Assembly: GCF_034356035.1 (NCBI RefSeq)
Contig: NZ_CP136423.1
Coordinates: 3,526,610 to 3,590,609, forward strand
Direction of reading: 5' to 3'
DNA: 64,000 nt
Source of the DNA: Blautia hydrogenotrophica DSM 10507
GTDB taxonomy: Bacteria > Bacillota > Clostridia > Lachnospirales > Lachnospiraceae
Part shown: piece by piece, positions 53,825 to 63,820 of the stretch
Layout of the letters: each line of letters begins with the position of its first letter
Position numbering within the stretch: position 1 is the first letter of the stretch
Made by a program: the position numbers and the translations under genes
The notes under the pieces: generated by a model
The model's input: only the letters and a program-made list of their open reading frames with translations
Databases searched by the model: none
What the model was told of the DNA's origin: nothing

Positions 53825-54688
53825 CTAATTCCAGCGTCTCTTTGCAATGGACTGTACTGTCAAAAAGATACATACAATTACCACTGACAAGAAATATATA
53901 ATTCCCTGTATGTCCAGAATTCCATTGATAAAATTATCAAAATGGCCGCTAATATTGAATATATTTAAAACCTTTTGAATTGCCCCCTCAAATATACTCG
54001 CTTTAGTCAGATATGCAATCAAAAGCGCTACCTCTGCTGCTACACCAATTGTCACCGATATAAATGTATTATGAATCATCGTATACAATCCCCATGTAAG
54101 GACAGCCAACACCACGACAAAAGCCGCATAGGAGGTAAATGCTGTTTCTGAAAAAAAGGAAGAAATTCCTTCTGTCACATGGCAGGCAAACAACACTAAA
54201 AACGTAAGCACCGCCGCGATTACCTGGCTCTCTGTCACCGCAGACATAAATACACCTATTGCCAGATTCGCGCATCCCAACAGAAAAAATCCTAAAATAG
54301 CAGAGTATGCCGACCCTAAAGTCACCTCTCCATACTGTCTGAGTATCAAAGGATAAAAGCACAATATAACAATGGGAACTAAGTAGATTGTCACCAACGC
54401 TAAATACTTACCCATTACAATTCTTCCTATAGAAACCGGAGAGGTAAAAAGAAGCTGGTCTGTCTTCTGTCGCCTCTCTTCTGCAAGTATCCTCATCGTC
54501 AAAATTGGAACTGCAATTAGAAAGACAAAGGTTCCCGCGCTTAAAGTAACCTCAAACTTGGGATAAGCTGCCCCGATGTTATAGCTTGTAAAGTATATAC
54601 CTATCAGTACAAGAATGAAGGAGATAAAAAGATATCCGATCACAGAAGTAAAATAAGTCTTTAATTCTTTTTTATAAACTGCCAGCAT
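53825..54688 (-). CDS. ABC-2 type permease (GldF-like)
   Basis: About 287 residues with six membrane helices, starting MLAVYKKELKTYFTSVIGYLF, typical of ABC-2 exporters. ATG 54688 is preferred to ATG 54697, since the AAAGGGGG site fits it better. Either way it overlaps the end of the ATPase gene. It forms the membrane pore with the ATPase upstream. Confidence 0.87.
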   Translation of the reverse strand: MLAVYKKELKTYFTSVIGYLFISFILVLIGIYFTSYNIGAAYPKFEVTLSAGTFVFLIAVPILTMRILAEERRQKTDQLLFTSPVSIGRIVMGKYLALVTIYLVPIVILCFYPLILRQYGEVTLGSAYSAILGFFLLGCANLAIGVFMSAVTESQVIAAVLTFLVLFACHVTEGISSFFSETAFTSYAAFVVVLAVLTWGLYTMIHNTFISVTIGVAAEVALLIAYLTKASIFEGAIQKVLNIFNISGHFDNFINGILDIQGIIYFLSVVIVCIFLTVQSIAKRRWN

Positions 54689-55739
54689 CTTCGTCATCCC
54701 CCTTTTCCAGAATCTCTTCCTCTTCTAATTCCTTTTTTTCCAGGAATCCTTCACGCTTTTTTTTAAAAAAGGATTTTCTCTCCGGTTTCTCCTCCTCTTT
54801 GTCTGAATCCTCTGTCAGCTCCAGGAAAATATTTTCCAGAGATACCTGATTCATCTGCATTTGGAGTATTGGGCACCGAACTTCAGACATTTTATAAAAA
54901 ACATCCTCTCTCACATCTGTCTTCTCCACAGTCTTGATTGTGACATCCACTGCGTCTGTCTCGTTTGAGGACTCTTTGATCTGATATTCTTCTAAATTTT
55001 CCATCTCTTTTAAGGCAGCTTCTACCGTCTCCTTGGTCCCTTTCACCGTAATTTTCAACGTATTCGAACCCAAAGCCAACTGACTGAGATTATCCGGCGT
55101 ATCACTGGCCACAAGCTTTCCATGGGAAATAATTAAAATATAATCACACACCGCACTCACTTCTGAGAGAATATGCGAACTTAAAATTACAGTATGTTTT
55201 TCTTTTAAACTCTTAATCAAATCCCTGATTTCAATAATCTGCTTTGGGTCCAGGCCGACTGTAGGCTCATCTAAAATAATGACTTCCGGATATCCCAAGA
55301 TTGCCTGTGCCAGCCCTACACGTTGGCGATAACCTTTGGAAAGGTTTTTAATCAGTCGATGGGACATATCCGTTATTTTCACTAACTCCATAACCTCAGA
55401 TATATCTGACATTCTTCTTTCCTTTGGAATTTTCTTTAACTCCGAAACAAATTTCAGATATTCTTCCACTGTCATGTCCCCATAAACCGGCGGCTGTTCC
55501 GGCAGATAGCCAATACACTTTTTCGCCTGCTCCGGTTCCTCCAGGATATTGTGCCCGTCAATGAAAATATCACCGCTTGTAGATGCGATATACCCTGTTA
55601 TCATATTCATTGTCGTCGATTTTCCTGCTCCATTTGGCCCCAAAAAGCCATAAATCTTTCCTTCTTCGATTGTAAAACTGAGATCATCCACCGCCAAATG
55701 ATCTCCATATCTCTTGACTAAATTTTTTACCTCAATCAA
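54672..55739 (-). CDS. ABC transporter ATP-binding protein (GldA-like)
   Basis: 355 residues. Walker A is GPNGAGKST (about residues 34-42), the signature is LSKGYRQRVGLAQA, and Walker B is VIILDEPTVGLDPKQ with an SSHILSE switch. A C-terminal regulatory part of about 90 residues is followed by a highly charged K/E-rich tail. The start codon is TTG 55739 with GGAGGAGAG ahead. It is the first gene of the four-gene exporter operon. Confidence 0.92.
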   Translation of the reverse strand: MIEVKNLVKRYGDHLAVDDLSFTIEEGKIYGFLGPNGAGKSTTMNMITGYIASTSGDIFIDGHNILEEPEQAKKCIGYLPEQPPVYGDMTVEEYLKFVSELKKIPKERRMSDISEVMELVKITDMSHRLIKNLSKGYRQRVGLAQAILGYPEVIILDEPTVGLDPKQIIEIRDLIKSLKEKHTVILSSHILSEVSAVCDYILIISHGKLVASDTPDNLSQLALGSNTLKITVKGTKETVEAALKEMENLEEYQIKESSNETDAVDVTIKTVEKTDVREDVFYKMSEVRCPILQMQMNQVSLENIFLELTEDSDKEEEKPERKSFFKKKREGFLEKKELEEEEILEKGDDEDAGSL

Positions 55740-55816
55740 ATAATCTCTCCTCCTTCAAACTTAGATTTAAAAACAGAGAACCCTCACGGTTACAGTTCAT
55801 GCCTCCAATATTCCGC

Positions 55817-55945
55817 GAGGTGTTTTGTACATTTGTACAAAAATCCCGAGACGTATTTGCACCAAACTGCTGTAAACAGCAGTTTGTGTGCATCACGAAG
55901 CATGTTACTGCTCACGAACTGTAAGTGAGTAAACCGTAACACCTC
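55817..55945. other. Structured 129-base element upstream of the ABC operon
   Basis: Closed by GAGGTGTT (55817-55824) and AACACCTC (55938-55945). It contains TTGTACATTTGTACAA and the perfect hairpin AAACTGCTG-TAAA-CAGCAGTTT (55864-55885). The inverted pair TTACAGTTC (about 55791) and GAACTGTAA (about 55916) straddles its left end. No gene fits here. Confidence 0.5.
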
Positions 55946-56013
55946 ACAGTCACAGATCAATTCTACGATTTTTTTGTGATGGAAATGGGGTAGAAATGTG
56001 TTTATAATGTGAA

Positions 56014-56045
56014 AGAAGCAGAGACATCTCCATATCTCTGCTTCT
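56014..56045 (-). terminator. Terminator after rsmG
   Basis: AGAAGCAGAGA (56014-56024) pairs perfectly with TCTCTGCTTCT (56035-56045). The minus-strand T-run is short. Confidence 0.6.
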
Positions 56046-56066
56046 CAATAAATGCTTCATTTGTTG

Positions 56067-56786
56067 TTAGATCAAAGGCTCCTTCGTCGGCATTCCGGCC
56101 TTTCTCGGATATCTTTTCAAGGTATTTTTCGCCTTCTCCACAATTACCAAAGAACGGTCAATATCACTGTCAGGCAGCTGAAAGAAAACAACTTCTTTTT
56201 TTCTACCTCCCAGCAATTCCATCGCCTTTTTCGAGTTTTCCAGCTCTTCCTGTATCTTTCCTGACTTATATGGAACAAACCAACCACCTACCTTCACGTA
56301 AGGAAGACAGTATTCCGACAAAGAGGCTAGATTCGCAACGGCCCTAGAGACACACAAATCATACTGTTCCCTGTATTCTTTCCTGCGAGCGTATTCCTCT
56401 GCCCTTCCATGAATCGCCTCTATATCCTTCAGACACAATCTCCCTATCACTTCATTTAAAAATTTAATTCTCTTTTGCAACGAATCCAACAATGTAATCT
56501 TCAATTCTGGAAATACAATTTTCAGTGGAATTCCTGGAAATCCAGCACCAGTACCCACATCAATCACCCTGCTTATCTTTGTCAAATCTACTACTTTCTT
56601 CACTGATAGGCTGTCCACAAAATGCTTTTGCAGCACTTCTTCAAACTCTGTGATTCCCGTGAGATTCATCACTTTATTCCACTCAATCAACAGTTCATAA
56701 TATTGAACAAATTGTTCTCTCTGTCTTTGTTCAAGCTGTATTCCCAATTCTGCGCATCCTCTGTCCAAAACTGTGAGATCGTACAT
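56067..56786 (-). CDS. rsmG: 16S rRNA (guanine527-N7)-methyltransferase
   Basis: About 239 residues of the GidB family. SAM-binding motif VIDVGTGAGFPGIPLKI and LLDSLQKRIKFLNEV are present, with CVSRAVANLASL further on. ATG 56786 follows AGAGAGGGGG; an upstream in-frame start would lie within mnmG. It begins one base after the mnmG stop, the standard origin-region arrangement. Confidence 0.95.
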   Translation of the reverse strand: MYDLTVLDRGCAELGIQLEQRQREQFVQYYELLIEWNKVMNLTGITEFEEVLQKHFVDSLSVKKVVDLTKISRVIDVGTGAGFPGIPLKIVFPELKITLLDSLQKRIKFLNEVIGRLCLKDIEAIHGRAEEYARRKEYREQYDLCVSRAVANLASLSEYCLPYVKVGGWFVPYKSGKIQEELENSKKAMELLGGRKKEVVFFQLPDSDIDRSLVIVEKAKNTLKRYPRKAGMPTKEPLI

Positions 56787-56787
56787 C

Positions 56788-58680
56788 TTATTCCCCCTCT
56801 CTTTTTTTATAAAATCTAGGCATATATACAAGGAGCACAGATACATCCGCAGGAGACACACCTGCTATTCTCGAAGCTTGACCAATAGACATTGGACGAT
56901 ATAATTTCAGTTTTTGCTTCGCCTCAATTCTTAGTCCGCTGATCTCATCATAATCAATATTCTCAGGTATCTTTTTCTCCTCTAATTTTTTGAACTGTTC
57001 CACCTGTTTTTTCTGCCTTCTGATATATCCATCATATTTTATGTTGATATTGACCTGTTCTTTTACATCCCAAGGAAGCTGCGGACGTTCTGGGTCTATT
57101 TCAGCTAAGATTTCATAATTCAGCTCCGGACGCCTAATCAGCTCTGCAAGCGTTGTTCCACTCTTTAAGGCCGTACTTTGATACCTTTCTAGTACGTTCT
57201 GAACCGCTTCTGAAGCTCCTAAAGTCACATGTTCTATCCTCTTAATCTCCCTTTCGATTAATCGCTCTTTTTCCAAAGTTCTTTGATAAACCTCTTCGTC
57301 GATCAATCCCACTTCATATCCTTTTTTTCTAAGCCTCAAATCCGCGTTATCTTGTCTTAAAAGCAGCCTGTACTCCGCCCGGCTAGTCATCATTCGATAG
57401 GGTTCATGATTTTCTTTCGTGACCAGATCATCAATCAACACTCCTATATAAGCCTCCGATCTGTCCAATACCATGAAATCTCTACCCTGAATCTTTAAAG
57501 CGGCATTGATTCCAGCCACCAGTCCCTGAGCGGCCGCCTCCTCATAGCCGGAGCTTCCATTGAACTGTCCCGCGCTGAACAACCCCTTTATATTTTTAAA
57601 CTCTAAAGTCGCATTTAGCTGTCTCGCATCGATACAATCATATTCAATCGCATAGGCACTCTTCACAATTCTGGCGTTTTCCAGTCCTGCCACAGATCTG
57701 TACATCTGATACTGGACATCCTCAGGAAGAGAGCTGGACATTCCACCTATATACATCTCGTTCGTATACAGTCCTTCTGGTTCGATAAACACCTGATGTC
57801 TATTTTTATCTGCAAAACGTACCACTTTATCTTCAATAGACGGACAGTATCTAGGACCTGTTCCTTCAATCATACCTGAAAACAACGGAGACCTGTCCAG
57901 ATTCTCCCGGATAATCTCATGCGTTCTCTCATTGGTATAAGTCAACCAACAGGAAATTTGCGGAATCTGTACACTTTCCGGATCTGTAGAAAAAGAAAAT
58001 GGTACAATCTTCTCATCCCCGAACTGTTCTTCCATCTTACTGTAATCTATGGAATTTCCCGCAATTCTGGCCGGTGTCCCCGTCTTAAAGCGATACATCC
58101 TTATTCCCAATTCTCTCAGAGAATCTGTCAGATGGTTTGCCGCCTGAAGACCGTTCGGCCCCGTATCACTGCTCACATTGCCGTAAATACATCTCGCTTT
58201 CAAATAGGTACCCGTACACAGAATCACCGCTTTACAGTCATAGACAGCTCCTGAATAAGTCTCCACTCCTGTAATCTTTCCGTCTTTCACAAGAAGCTTC
58301 GTTACCTCACCCTGCTTTATGGTCAGATTCGGAGTATTTTCCAGAGTCTTTCTCATTTCATTACTGTATCTTTGTTTATCCGCCTGAGCACGCAGAGAAT
58401 GTACTGCCGGTCCCTTTGAGCGATTCAGCATTTTGGACTGCAAAAAAGTCTTATCTATATTTTTTCCCATCTCCCCGCCAAGTGCATCCACTTCCCTTAC
58501 CAAGTGTCCTTTTGAACTTCCTCCTATATTGGGATTGCACGGCATCATTGCAATACTGTCCACACTCACAGTAAACATCACGGTGGAAAACCCAAGCCGT
58601 GCACCAGCAAGAGCCGCCTCACATCCGGCGTGTCCTGCTCCAACTACTACGATATCATACGATTCCGTCAGCCGTTTCAT
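56788..58680 (-). CDS. mnmG: tRNA uridine 5-carboxymethylaminomethyl modification enzyme MnmG
   Basis: About 630 residues. The FAD Rossmann motif [10 protein letters not shown] is at residues 14-23, and the family signatures [15 protein letters not shown] and [16 protein letters not shown] are present. With MnmE it modifies U34 of several tRNAs. ATG 58680 is preceded by GAAAGGAG; a 16-codon longer frame overlaps the mnmE end and is rejected. It lies 13 bases after mnmE. Confidence 0.96.
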   Translation of the reverse strand: MKRLTESYDIVVVGAGHAGCEAALAGARLGFSTVMFTVSVDSIAMMPCNPNIGGSSKGHLVREVDALGGEMGKNIDKTFLQSKMLNRSKGPAVHSLRAQADKQRYSNEMRKTLENTPNLTIKQGEVTKLLVKDGKITGVETYSGAVYDCKAVILCTGTYLKARCIYGNVSSDTGPNGLQAANHLTDSLRELGIRMYRFKTGTPARIAGNSIDYSKMEEQFGDEKIVPFSFSTDPESVQIPQISCWLTYTNERTHEIIRENLDRSPLFSGMIEGTGPRYCPSIEDKVVRFADKNRHQVFIEPEGLYTNEMYIGGMSSSLPEDVQYQMYRSVAGLENARIVKSAYAIEYDCIDARQLNATLEFKNIKGLFSAGQFNGSSGYEEAAAQGLVAGINAALKIQGRDFMVLDRSEAYIGVLIDDLVTKENHEPYRMMTSRAEYRLLLRQDNADLRLRKKGYEVGLIDEEVYQRTLEKERLIEREIKRIEHVTLGASEAVQNVLERYQSTALKSGTTLAELIRRPELNYEILAEIDPERPQLPWDVKEQVNINIKYDGYIRRQKKQVEQFKKLEEKKIPENIDYDEISGLRIEAKQKLKLYRPMSIGQASRIAGVSPADVSVLLVYMPRFYKKREGE

Positions 58681-58693
58681 GATTTCTCCTTTC

Positions 58694-60067
58694 TCACTTT
58701 CCTGTACAAAATTTGCTGAAAATCTCATTCACCAGATCTTCTCCCACAGATTCACCCAGAATTCTTCCCAGTGCCTCATATGCATTCATGAGATCTATAG
58801 AAAAAAAGTCCTCCGGCATTCCCATAGATATACTTTGTTCCACTAATTCCAAGCTGTGATAGGCTTCTTCTAAAGCTTCCTTCTGACGAACATTTGTGAT
58901 ATACACTTCATCATTAAAAGTAATATTTCCATCAAAAAACATCTCTTTAATTTTTTCCACCAGATCTTGAATTCCTGTTTCCTCTTTTGCGGAAATTGGT
59001 AAAACAAAATGTCCTGTTTTCACCTTCAACTCTTCTTCTTCTACAACTGACTCTAAATCCGTTTTATTTAAAAGAACAATCGCCTGTTTTCCTTCCATCA
59101 TTTCTATAATTTTCTCATCATTTTCATCCAATGGAACAGAAGAATCCACAACATACAGGATTAAGTCCGCTTCTTTCCCCATTTCCTTTGCTTTATCCAC
59201 ACCGATCTGTTCAACCAAATCCTCTGTATCCCGAATCCCGGCTGTGTCAATAATTTTCAATGAAATACCTGACAGAGTAATACATTCTTCCAGTACATCC
59301 CTAGTAGTACCCGCAATGTCTGTCACAATCGCTTTATTTTCCCCTATTAAAAGGTTGAGAAGAGAGGATTTTCCGGCATTTGGCTTTCCGAGAATGACTG
59401 TCTGAATTCCCTCTCTTATCATTTTGCCTTCTCTTACAGTACTCAAAAGCCGGTATATTTTTTCTTTTTCCTGAGTCGTCGTCATTTTCAGTTCCTCCCC
59501 ATATCCATCTATACTGATATGTTCCGGATCGTCCAAAGCCGATTCTATATAGGCGATGTGATAAATCAGAGAAGACCTGATCTTCTCGATTTCCCTTTTC
59601 ACAGAACCTTTAAGCTGACTCATAGAACTTTTCAGAGCAAACTCATTCTTAGAATTTATCACATCTATAACAGCCTCCGCCTGTGACAAATCCAGTTTTC
59701 CGTTCAAAAAAGCTCGTTTCGTAAATTCTCCGGGCTCTGCTGTTTTCGCTCCGTGCTTCAAAACCGTATCCAAGACTCTTCTCATTGCGCAGACTCCGCC
59801 ATGACAATCAATTTCTACGGTATCTTCCCCTGTGTACGTCCTTGGAGCTCTCATGACCATCACTAATACCTCATCGATCATTTCCTCTTCATCATAGATA
59901 TAACCATAATGAATGGTATGGGATGGCACTTGGTCTAACTGCTTTTTTCCGTTTTTCGATCGATATATCTTTTTTATCACATCCACCGAATGCTCACCGC
60001 TAATTCTAACAATTCCTATCCCTGAAGCACTCATAGCTGTGGATATCGCTGCAATCGTTGTATTCAT
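58694..60067 (-). CDS. mnmE: tRNA modification GTPase MnmE
   Basis: 457 residues. An N-terminal tetrahydrofolate-binding domain ([21 protein letters not shown]) and helical domain surround a G domain. The G domain has [28 protein letters not shown] and NKTD. The C-terminus ends FCTGK, the conserved CxGK with its functional cysteine. ATG 60067. Confidence 0.97.
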   Translation of the reverse strand: MNTTIAAISTAMSASGIGIVRISGEHSVDVIKKIYRSKNGKKQLDQVPSHTIHYGYIYDEEEMIDEVLVMVMRAPRTYTGEDTVEIDCHGGVCAMRRVLDTVLKHGAKTAEPGEFTKRAFLNGKLDLSQAEAVIDVINSKNEFALKSSMSQLKGSVKREIEKIRSSLIYHIAYIESALDDPEHISIDGYGEELKMTTTQEKEKIYRLLSTVREGKMIREGIQTVILGKPNAGKSSLLNLLIGENKAIVTDIAGTTRDVLEECITLSGISLKIIDTAGIRDTEDLVEQIGVDKAKEMGKEADLILYVVDSSVPLDENDEKIIEMMEGKQAIVLLNKTDLESVVEEEELKVKTGHFVLPISAKEETGIQDLVEKIKEMFFDGNITFNDEVYITNVRQKEALEEAYHSLELVEQSISMGMPEDFFSIDLMNAYEALGRILGESVGEDLVNEIFSKFCTGK

Positions 60068-60117
60068 AACCGATACCTCCCCAATATTTTATACCTTAGT
60101 ATAATAAGTTTTTCTTA

Positions 60118-60165
60118 TATAGGAAAGGACTTTCATGCATTAGCATGACAATGCCTTTCCTATTA
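60118..60165. repeat. Dispersed repeat hairpin, solo 3' end
   Basis: TATAGGAAAGG...CCTTTCCTATTA around CATGC-ATTA-GCATG, matching the terminal hairpin of copy 1 (16090-16135). The inner stem has co-varying bases (CAC..GTG in copy 1, CATGC..GCATG here). Confidence 0.5.
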
Positions 60166-60170
60166 CATAA

Positions 60171-60240
60171 AAAAATGTTATTCTAGGTTCGCACACGTAC
60201 AAGTCGTGTTATTCACGCTTTCACCTAGAATAACATTTTT
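60171..60240 (-). terminator. Terminator after jag with a 34-base loop
   Basis: An 18-bp perfect stem (AAAAATGTTATTCTAGGT, 60171-60188, with ACCTAGAATAACATTTTT, 60223-60240) encloses an unusually long loop that can itself pair (CACG/CGTG). A T-run follows on the minus strand. Confidence 0.65.
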
Positions 60241-60290
60241 CTGTTCATTCATACAACTTTAAAGTTTTTCAAATACTGATATTCTTTAGA

Positions 60291-61241
60291 TTATCTTTCC
60301 CTTTTGAGTTTTACGACTACATGACGGTAGGGCTCCTCTCCCTCACTTGTCGTCTCCACATAGCGATTTCCCTGAAGCGCTGAATGGATAATTCTTCTCT
60401 CATAAGGATTCATTGGCTCTAATACCACGGCTTTTCTGGTCTTTTTAACCTTATAAGCGATACCCCTGGCCAAGTTTTCGAGAGTTTCTTTTCTCCGCCT
60501 TCTATAATCTTCCGTATCTAATTTCACACGGATGTATCCCTGTCTGTTTTTATTTACTACCAAGCTCGTTAGATACTGAAGAGAATCCAGAGTCTGTCCT
60601 CTTTTACCAATCAGAATTCCCATATCGTCGCCAAGAAACTCCGCTTCCAGACAGCCGTCCTCTTTATTGTAGACAATCTTAATCTCCACATCAAGACTCA
60701 TCGCCGCAAAAACTTCATCTAAGAATTTTTTTGCTCTGTTTTCGATTTCCTTTATTTCTTCTGGATTCGTGAGTATCTCTGTCTGTTTTGCTGGTTTTTC
60801 CTTCACTACTTTTTCTTTGACAGGTTTTTCTTTGATAGGCTTTTCCTTCGCTATCTTTTCTTTACCTGTCTTCTCTTTAACCTCAGCTTTTACTATATCT
60901 TGTCTTTCTTCTTTCTTATGAGTATTCTTGGTATTTTTCTCCCTGGCAGGTCTCTCTACCTGGGGTTTCTTTGAGACCTTTTCCTGCTTCAATTCTACTG
61001 TAGGATTTACAGTCTCCACAACTTCTTTCTCCAATTCCTTCAGGGATTCTTCTTCTATAATCTCTTCTGCCTTTTTTCTAGCTTTAATAATAGCTGGCTT
61101 ACTGCCTATACCAAAAAATCCTGAACTTCCTTCACTTACTACAATAATATCCAATTCATCACTGGCAGTTCCCAGCTCAATAGCCGCCTTGGTAATCGCT
61201 TCATTTTTTGTCTTTGCAGAAACCTGAATATACTCTTCCAT
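60291..61241 (-). CDS. jag: RNA-binding protein Jag/KhpB
   Basis: 316 residues. A Jag N-terminal domain (VSAKTKNEAITKAAIELGT...GFFGIG) is followed by a long lysine/glutamate linker (about 75-155) with repeated KEKP-type units. Then come a KH domain (about 175-245, GILIGKRGQTLDSLQYLTS) and an R3H domain ending in MNPYERRIIHSALQ. It is co-transcribed with yidC, 21 bases upstream. It binds RNA and influences cell-division and envelope genes in other Firmicutes. Confidence 0.95.
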   Translation of the reverse strand: MEEYIQVSAKTKNEAITKAAIELGTASDELDIIVVSEGSSGFFGIGSKPAIIKARKKAEEIIEEESLKELEKEVVETVNPTVELKQEKVSKKPQVERPAREKNTKNTHKKEERQDIVKAEVKEKTGKEKIAKEKPIKEKPVKEKVVKEKPAKQTEILTNPEEIKEIENRAKKFLDEVFAAMSLDVEIKIVYNKEDGCLEAEFLGDDMGILIGKRGQTLDSLQYLTSLVVNKNRQGYIRVKLDTEDYRRRRKETLENLARGIAYKVKKTRKAVVLEPMNPYERRIIHSALQGNRYVETTSEGEEPYRHVVVKLKRER

Positions 61242-61262
61242 TTGTAATCCCCTCCAATTCGA

Positions 61263-62552
61263 TTACTTTTTCTTCTTATTCCTCTCATCAAATTCTCGAA
61301 CCATATTAGCTTTCGCCGCCAAACTTCCAGGTTTTGCGTACTGTGCATTCTGATAAGACTGTTCTACCTTCTTCTCTCTTTCGGAACTTCCTGCTCCTTT
61401 AGTATTTTTATCAATATTTCTCGCATTCTGATGAGCCTGACTTGTAATTTTCTGTGGGGGAAGACCTTGCTTTTCTCGTTTCTTTTCGGCCTTCTTCATA
61501 TTTTCTTCAATCAGAACTTGCATATCAATTTTGCTCATATGACGATTGATAATCACCTGTTGAACACTACGGATAACAGCACCAGAAATCCAGTATATAC
61601 CGATACCAACTGGCAATGTTAGACACATTACTGCCGAAAATACAGGCATAATTGTATTCATAGTCTTCATAGAATTCATCATAGGATTATCTTTATTGTT
61701 ATTATTATTCTGACTCGCAGTAGGCATTAAACGGAAATTCAGCCACTGAGTCAGCCATGCCAGCAGTGGTACTAGCACTGCTGCTGCCAATACCAACCAA
61801 GAACCGCTTCCAAAAGCTGATTTAATAATCGTCAAAGGCTGGTCTGCGATATTCAACACACCAAAAATCTGCATATCAGACAGACTACTGGCTGTACTTT
61901 GTATTACATCAGAAAAACCGGCAAATTCCTTGATATCGGCAAAACTTCTCCACTGATCTGGAGAAAAACTATATAACACATCAATGACAGAATCCTTTGT
62001 GGCATTTGCCCCATCCATGATAAGCTTTGCACGGGTTACATGGTTGTCTGTCATAAAATTCTGAATTAAATCACTATAACCGCTGACACCGACAATCTGA
62101 TTTACTACATCAGTAAATACACCTTTCACGCTTCCTACATATCCAGGTATTTTATAAATTACCTGCCATAACGCCATCAATATTGGAAACTGGATAGCTA
62201 ACTGCACACAACTTCCTGTCGGTGAAACGCCATATTTTTGATAAACCAGAGAAGTTTCTTCCTGCATTTTCTGCATGGAAATCTGGTCTCTTTTTCCTTG
62301 ATATTTCTTTTGAATCTTTGTGATCTCCGGCTGCATAACCGCACTTAATTTAGAAAATTTCTGCTGCTTAATCTGCAGAGGAGTCATCAGTAAATACATG
62401 AGAATTGTAAAAATGATAATACAAAGACCAATATTCTCTATTCCAAACATACTGTTCAAAACTTTGAAAATACCGTCCATGATCCAACCCAAGACAGAAC
62501 CTATTTGTCCAATGATGGGGATCCCATTTTTTGTCGCTATTAATAATTCCAA
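61263..62552 (-). CDS. yidC: Membrane protein insertase YidC/Oxa1
   Basis: 429 residues with five or six membrane helices. The Oxa1 core is LLMTPLQIKQQKFSKLSAVMQPEITKIQKKYQGKRD and the following QLAIQFPILMALWQVIYKI. The region between the second and third core helices is long, and the C-terminal tail is basic. The start is TTG 62552 with AGGAGG 8 bases upstream. It is in an operon with yidD and jag. Confidence 0.95.
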   Translation of the reverse strand: MELLIATKNGIPIIGQIGSVLGWIMDGIFKVLNSMFGIENIGLCIIIFTILMYLLMTPLQIKQQKFSKLSAVMQPEITKIQKKYQGKRDQISMQKMQEETSLVYQKYGVSPTGSCVQLAIQFPILMALWQVIYKIPGYVGSVKGVFTDVVNQIVGVSGYSDLIQNFMTDNHVTRAKLIMDGANATKDSVIDVLYSFSPDQWRSFADIKEFAGFSDVIQSTASSLSDMQIFGVLNIADQPLTIIKSAFGSGSWLVLAAAVLVPLLAWLTQWLNFRLMPTASQNNNNNKDNPMMNSMKTMNTIMPVFSAVMCLTLPVGIGIYWISGAVIRSVQQVIINRHMSKIDMQVLIEENMKKAEKKREKQGLPPQKITSQAHQNARNIDKNTKGAGSSEREKKVEQSYQNAQYAKPGSLAAKANMVREFDERNKKKK

Positions 62553-62570
62553 AACTATTTCCTCCTGAAC

Positions 62571-62783
62571 TTAGGGTACCGGATCATATCCACCTTTGGA
62601 AAATGGATTACATCTTAAAATCCTCCAAATTGCCAGCAATCCGCCCTTTATTGCTCCATATTTCTGTATTGCCTCCAAGCCATACTGTGAACAGCTTGGA
62701 AAATACGGACATCTTGTTCTCTTCATCGGAGACAGATATTTTTGATAAAATTTTATAATTTTTATCATAAATTTCTTTAACAT
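62571..62783 (-). CDS. yidD: Membrane protein insertion efficiency factor YidD
   Basis: 70 residues. The diagnostic [23 protein letters not shown] motif and the C-terminal [14 protein letters not shown] are present. A short amphipathic N-terminus attaches it to the membrane. Its ATG is one base after the rnpA stop. Confidence 0.96.
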   Translation of the reverse strand: MLKKFMIKIIKFYQKYLSPMKRTRCPYFPSCSQYGLEAIQKYGAIKGGLLAIWRILRCNPFSKGGYDPVP

Positions 62784-62784
62784 C

Positions 62785-63126
62785 TTACCTACCTGATTGA
62801 ATTTTATGGTTTTCTCCTAAATGAAGAAGCGCTTGTTCGATCTTCTTATAATTTTGATCTTTTGCAGATACTCTGGCAATTACCACAATATCATACCCTA
62901 CCTGAAATCTGCTTTCATTCAGACGATAACACTCTCTTATCAATCTGGTCAGCCTGTGTCTTACTACACTGTTGCCGACCTTTTTGCTTACTGATATTCC
63001 CAAACGATTTTTTTTTAACTCATTTTCCAGCACATACATAACTAGATAACGGTTTGCAAGTGATGTTCCACAACGATAGACGATTTGAAAATCTCTATTT
63101 TTTTTTAACGACTCCGAAAATTCCAT
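62785..63126 (-). CDS. rnpA: Ribonuclease P protein component
   Basis: 113 residues, basic. It contains the RNR-type signature [17 protein letters not shown] and [14 protein letters not shown]. It binds RNase P RNA for tRNA 5' maturation. It is about 100 bases downstream of rpmH, with a hairpin between. Confidence 0.96.
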   Translation of the reverse strand: MEFSESLKKNRDFQIVYRCGTSLANRYLVMYVLENELKKNRLGISVSKKVGNSVVRHRLTRLIRECYRLNESRFQVGYDIVVIARVSAKDQNYKKIEQALLHLGENHKIQSGR

Positions 63127-63203
63127 AAATTTTTCCTTCTCTTTACTCTCTAGGACTCCTGTCCCTTCTTATTTATATATGCCGTCTAAATTTACCAAGA
63201 GAA

Positions 63204-63228
63204 GAAAAGACCACATAAATGCGGTCTT
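63204..63228 (-). terminator. Attenuating hairpin between rpmH and rnpA
   Basis: AAGACCGCA, TTTA, TGTGGTCTT on the minus strand, followed by TTCTT. It overlaps the rpmH stop codon and could reduce readthrough so that L34 is made in excess over RnpA. Confidence 0.55.
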
Positions 63229-63361
63229 ATGCTGATAATTTCTTTCTTCCTTTTAATCTTCTGGCAGCTAATACTTTACGTCCGCCTTTTGTACTCATTC
63301 TTGCTCTGAATCCATGAACTTTTGCTCTGGATCTCTTCTTCGGCTGAAAAGTCATTTTCAT
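63227..63361 (-). CDS. rpmH: Ribosomal protein L34
   Basis: 44 codons, very basic. It begins [18 protein letters not shown] and ends GRKKLSA, a full match to L34 size and motifs. AAGGAGG lies ahead of ATG 63361. Confidence 0.97.
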   Translation of the reverse strand: MKMTFQPKKRSRAKVHGFRARMSTKGGRKVLAARRLKGRKKLSA

Positions 63362-63424
63362 AGGTCAGCACCTCCTTTATCTATTCTTAAATTCTGCTAT
63401 TTTTCTTCATAGAACATCATTTCC

Positions 63425-63453
63425 ATTATATTCATAAACATTGTCTACGTCAA
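63425..63453 (-). promoter_or_regulatory. Promoter of rpmH-rnpA-yidD-yidC-jag
   Basis: Minus strand TTGACG (63453-63448), 17-base spacer, TATAAT (63430-63425), about 60 bases ahead of rpmH. Confidence 0.8.
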
Positions 63454-63482
63454 GTATAAAGTAGAAAATAAAAGTTTTTTCT

Positions 63483-63575
63483 GTAACTATTCAGCCATCA
63501 GCGAAGATTCCGCCGCGTGTGCGACGGAAAAGCATAGACCACTGCGAATCTGAGTTTAAACGGCTCAATAGTTAC
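63483..63575. repeat. Long inverted repeat with internal hairpin next to the origin
   Basis: GTAACTATTCAGCC (63483-63496) pairs with GGCTCAATAGTTAC (63562-63575), 13 of 14. Inside is TTCCGCCGC-GTGT-GCGACGGAA. On the plus strand a T-run follows. No gene is present. Confidence 0.6.
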
Positions 63576-63604
63576 TTTTTTCTTTTATTTCGGTTTACGT
63601 AATA

Positions 63605-63820
63605 TTATCCACAAATTGTGGATAACTTGTGGATAACTTTACTTTTTTCCGTGGATTATACGTGGATTTATTGTGTATGACTGGTTTTACTATCCACTAT
63701 TTCTACACATTTTTACCTTAAACCCCTTGATTTTACAAGATTTTTCATTTTTCGCTCAGTTATACACATTTTTAAAGCTTTTCATTTATTATGGTAACTT
63801 TTTATCCCCATATCCACATA
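63605..63820. other. oriC: Probable chromosomal replication origin (DnaA-box cluster)
   Basis: Perfect DnaA boxes lie at 63605-63613 (TTATCCACA), 63617-63625 and 63628-63636 (both TGTGGATAA). Near matches lie at about 63650, 63661, 63760 (TTATACACA), 63802 (TTATCCCCA) and 63810 (ATATCCACA). An AT-rich stretch follows at 63875-63895. The site between rpmH and the expected dnaA is the standard Firmicutes location; dnaA itself is outside the window. Confidence 0.85.
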
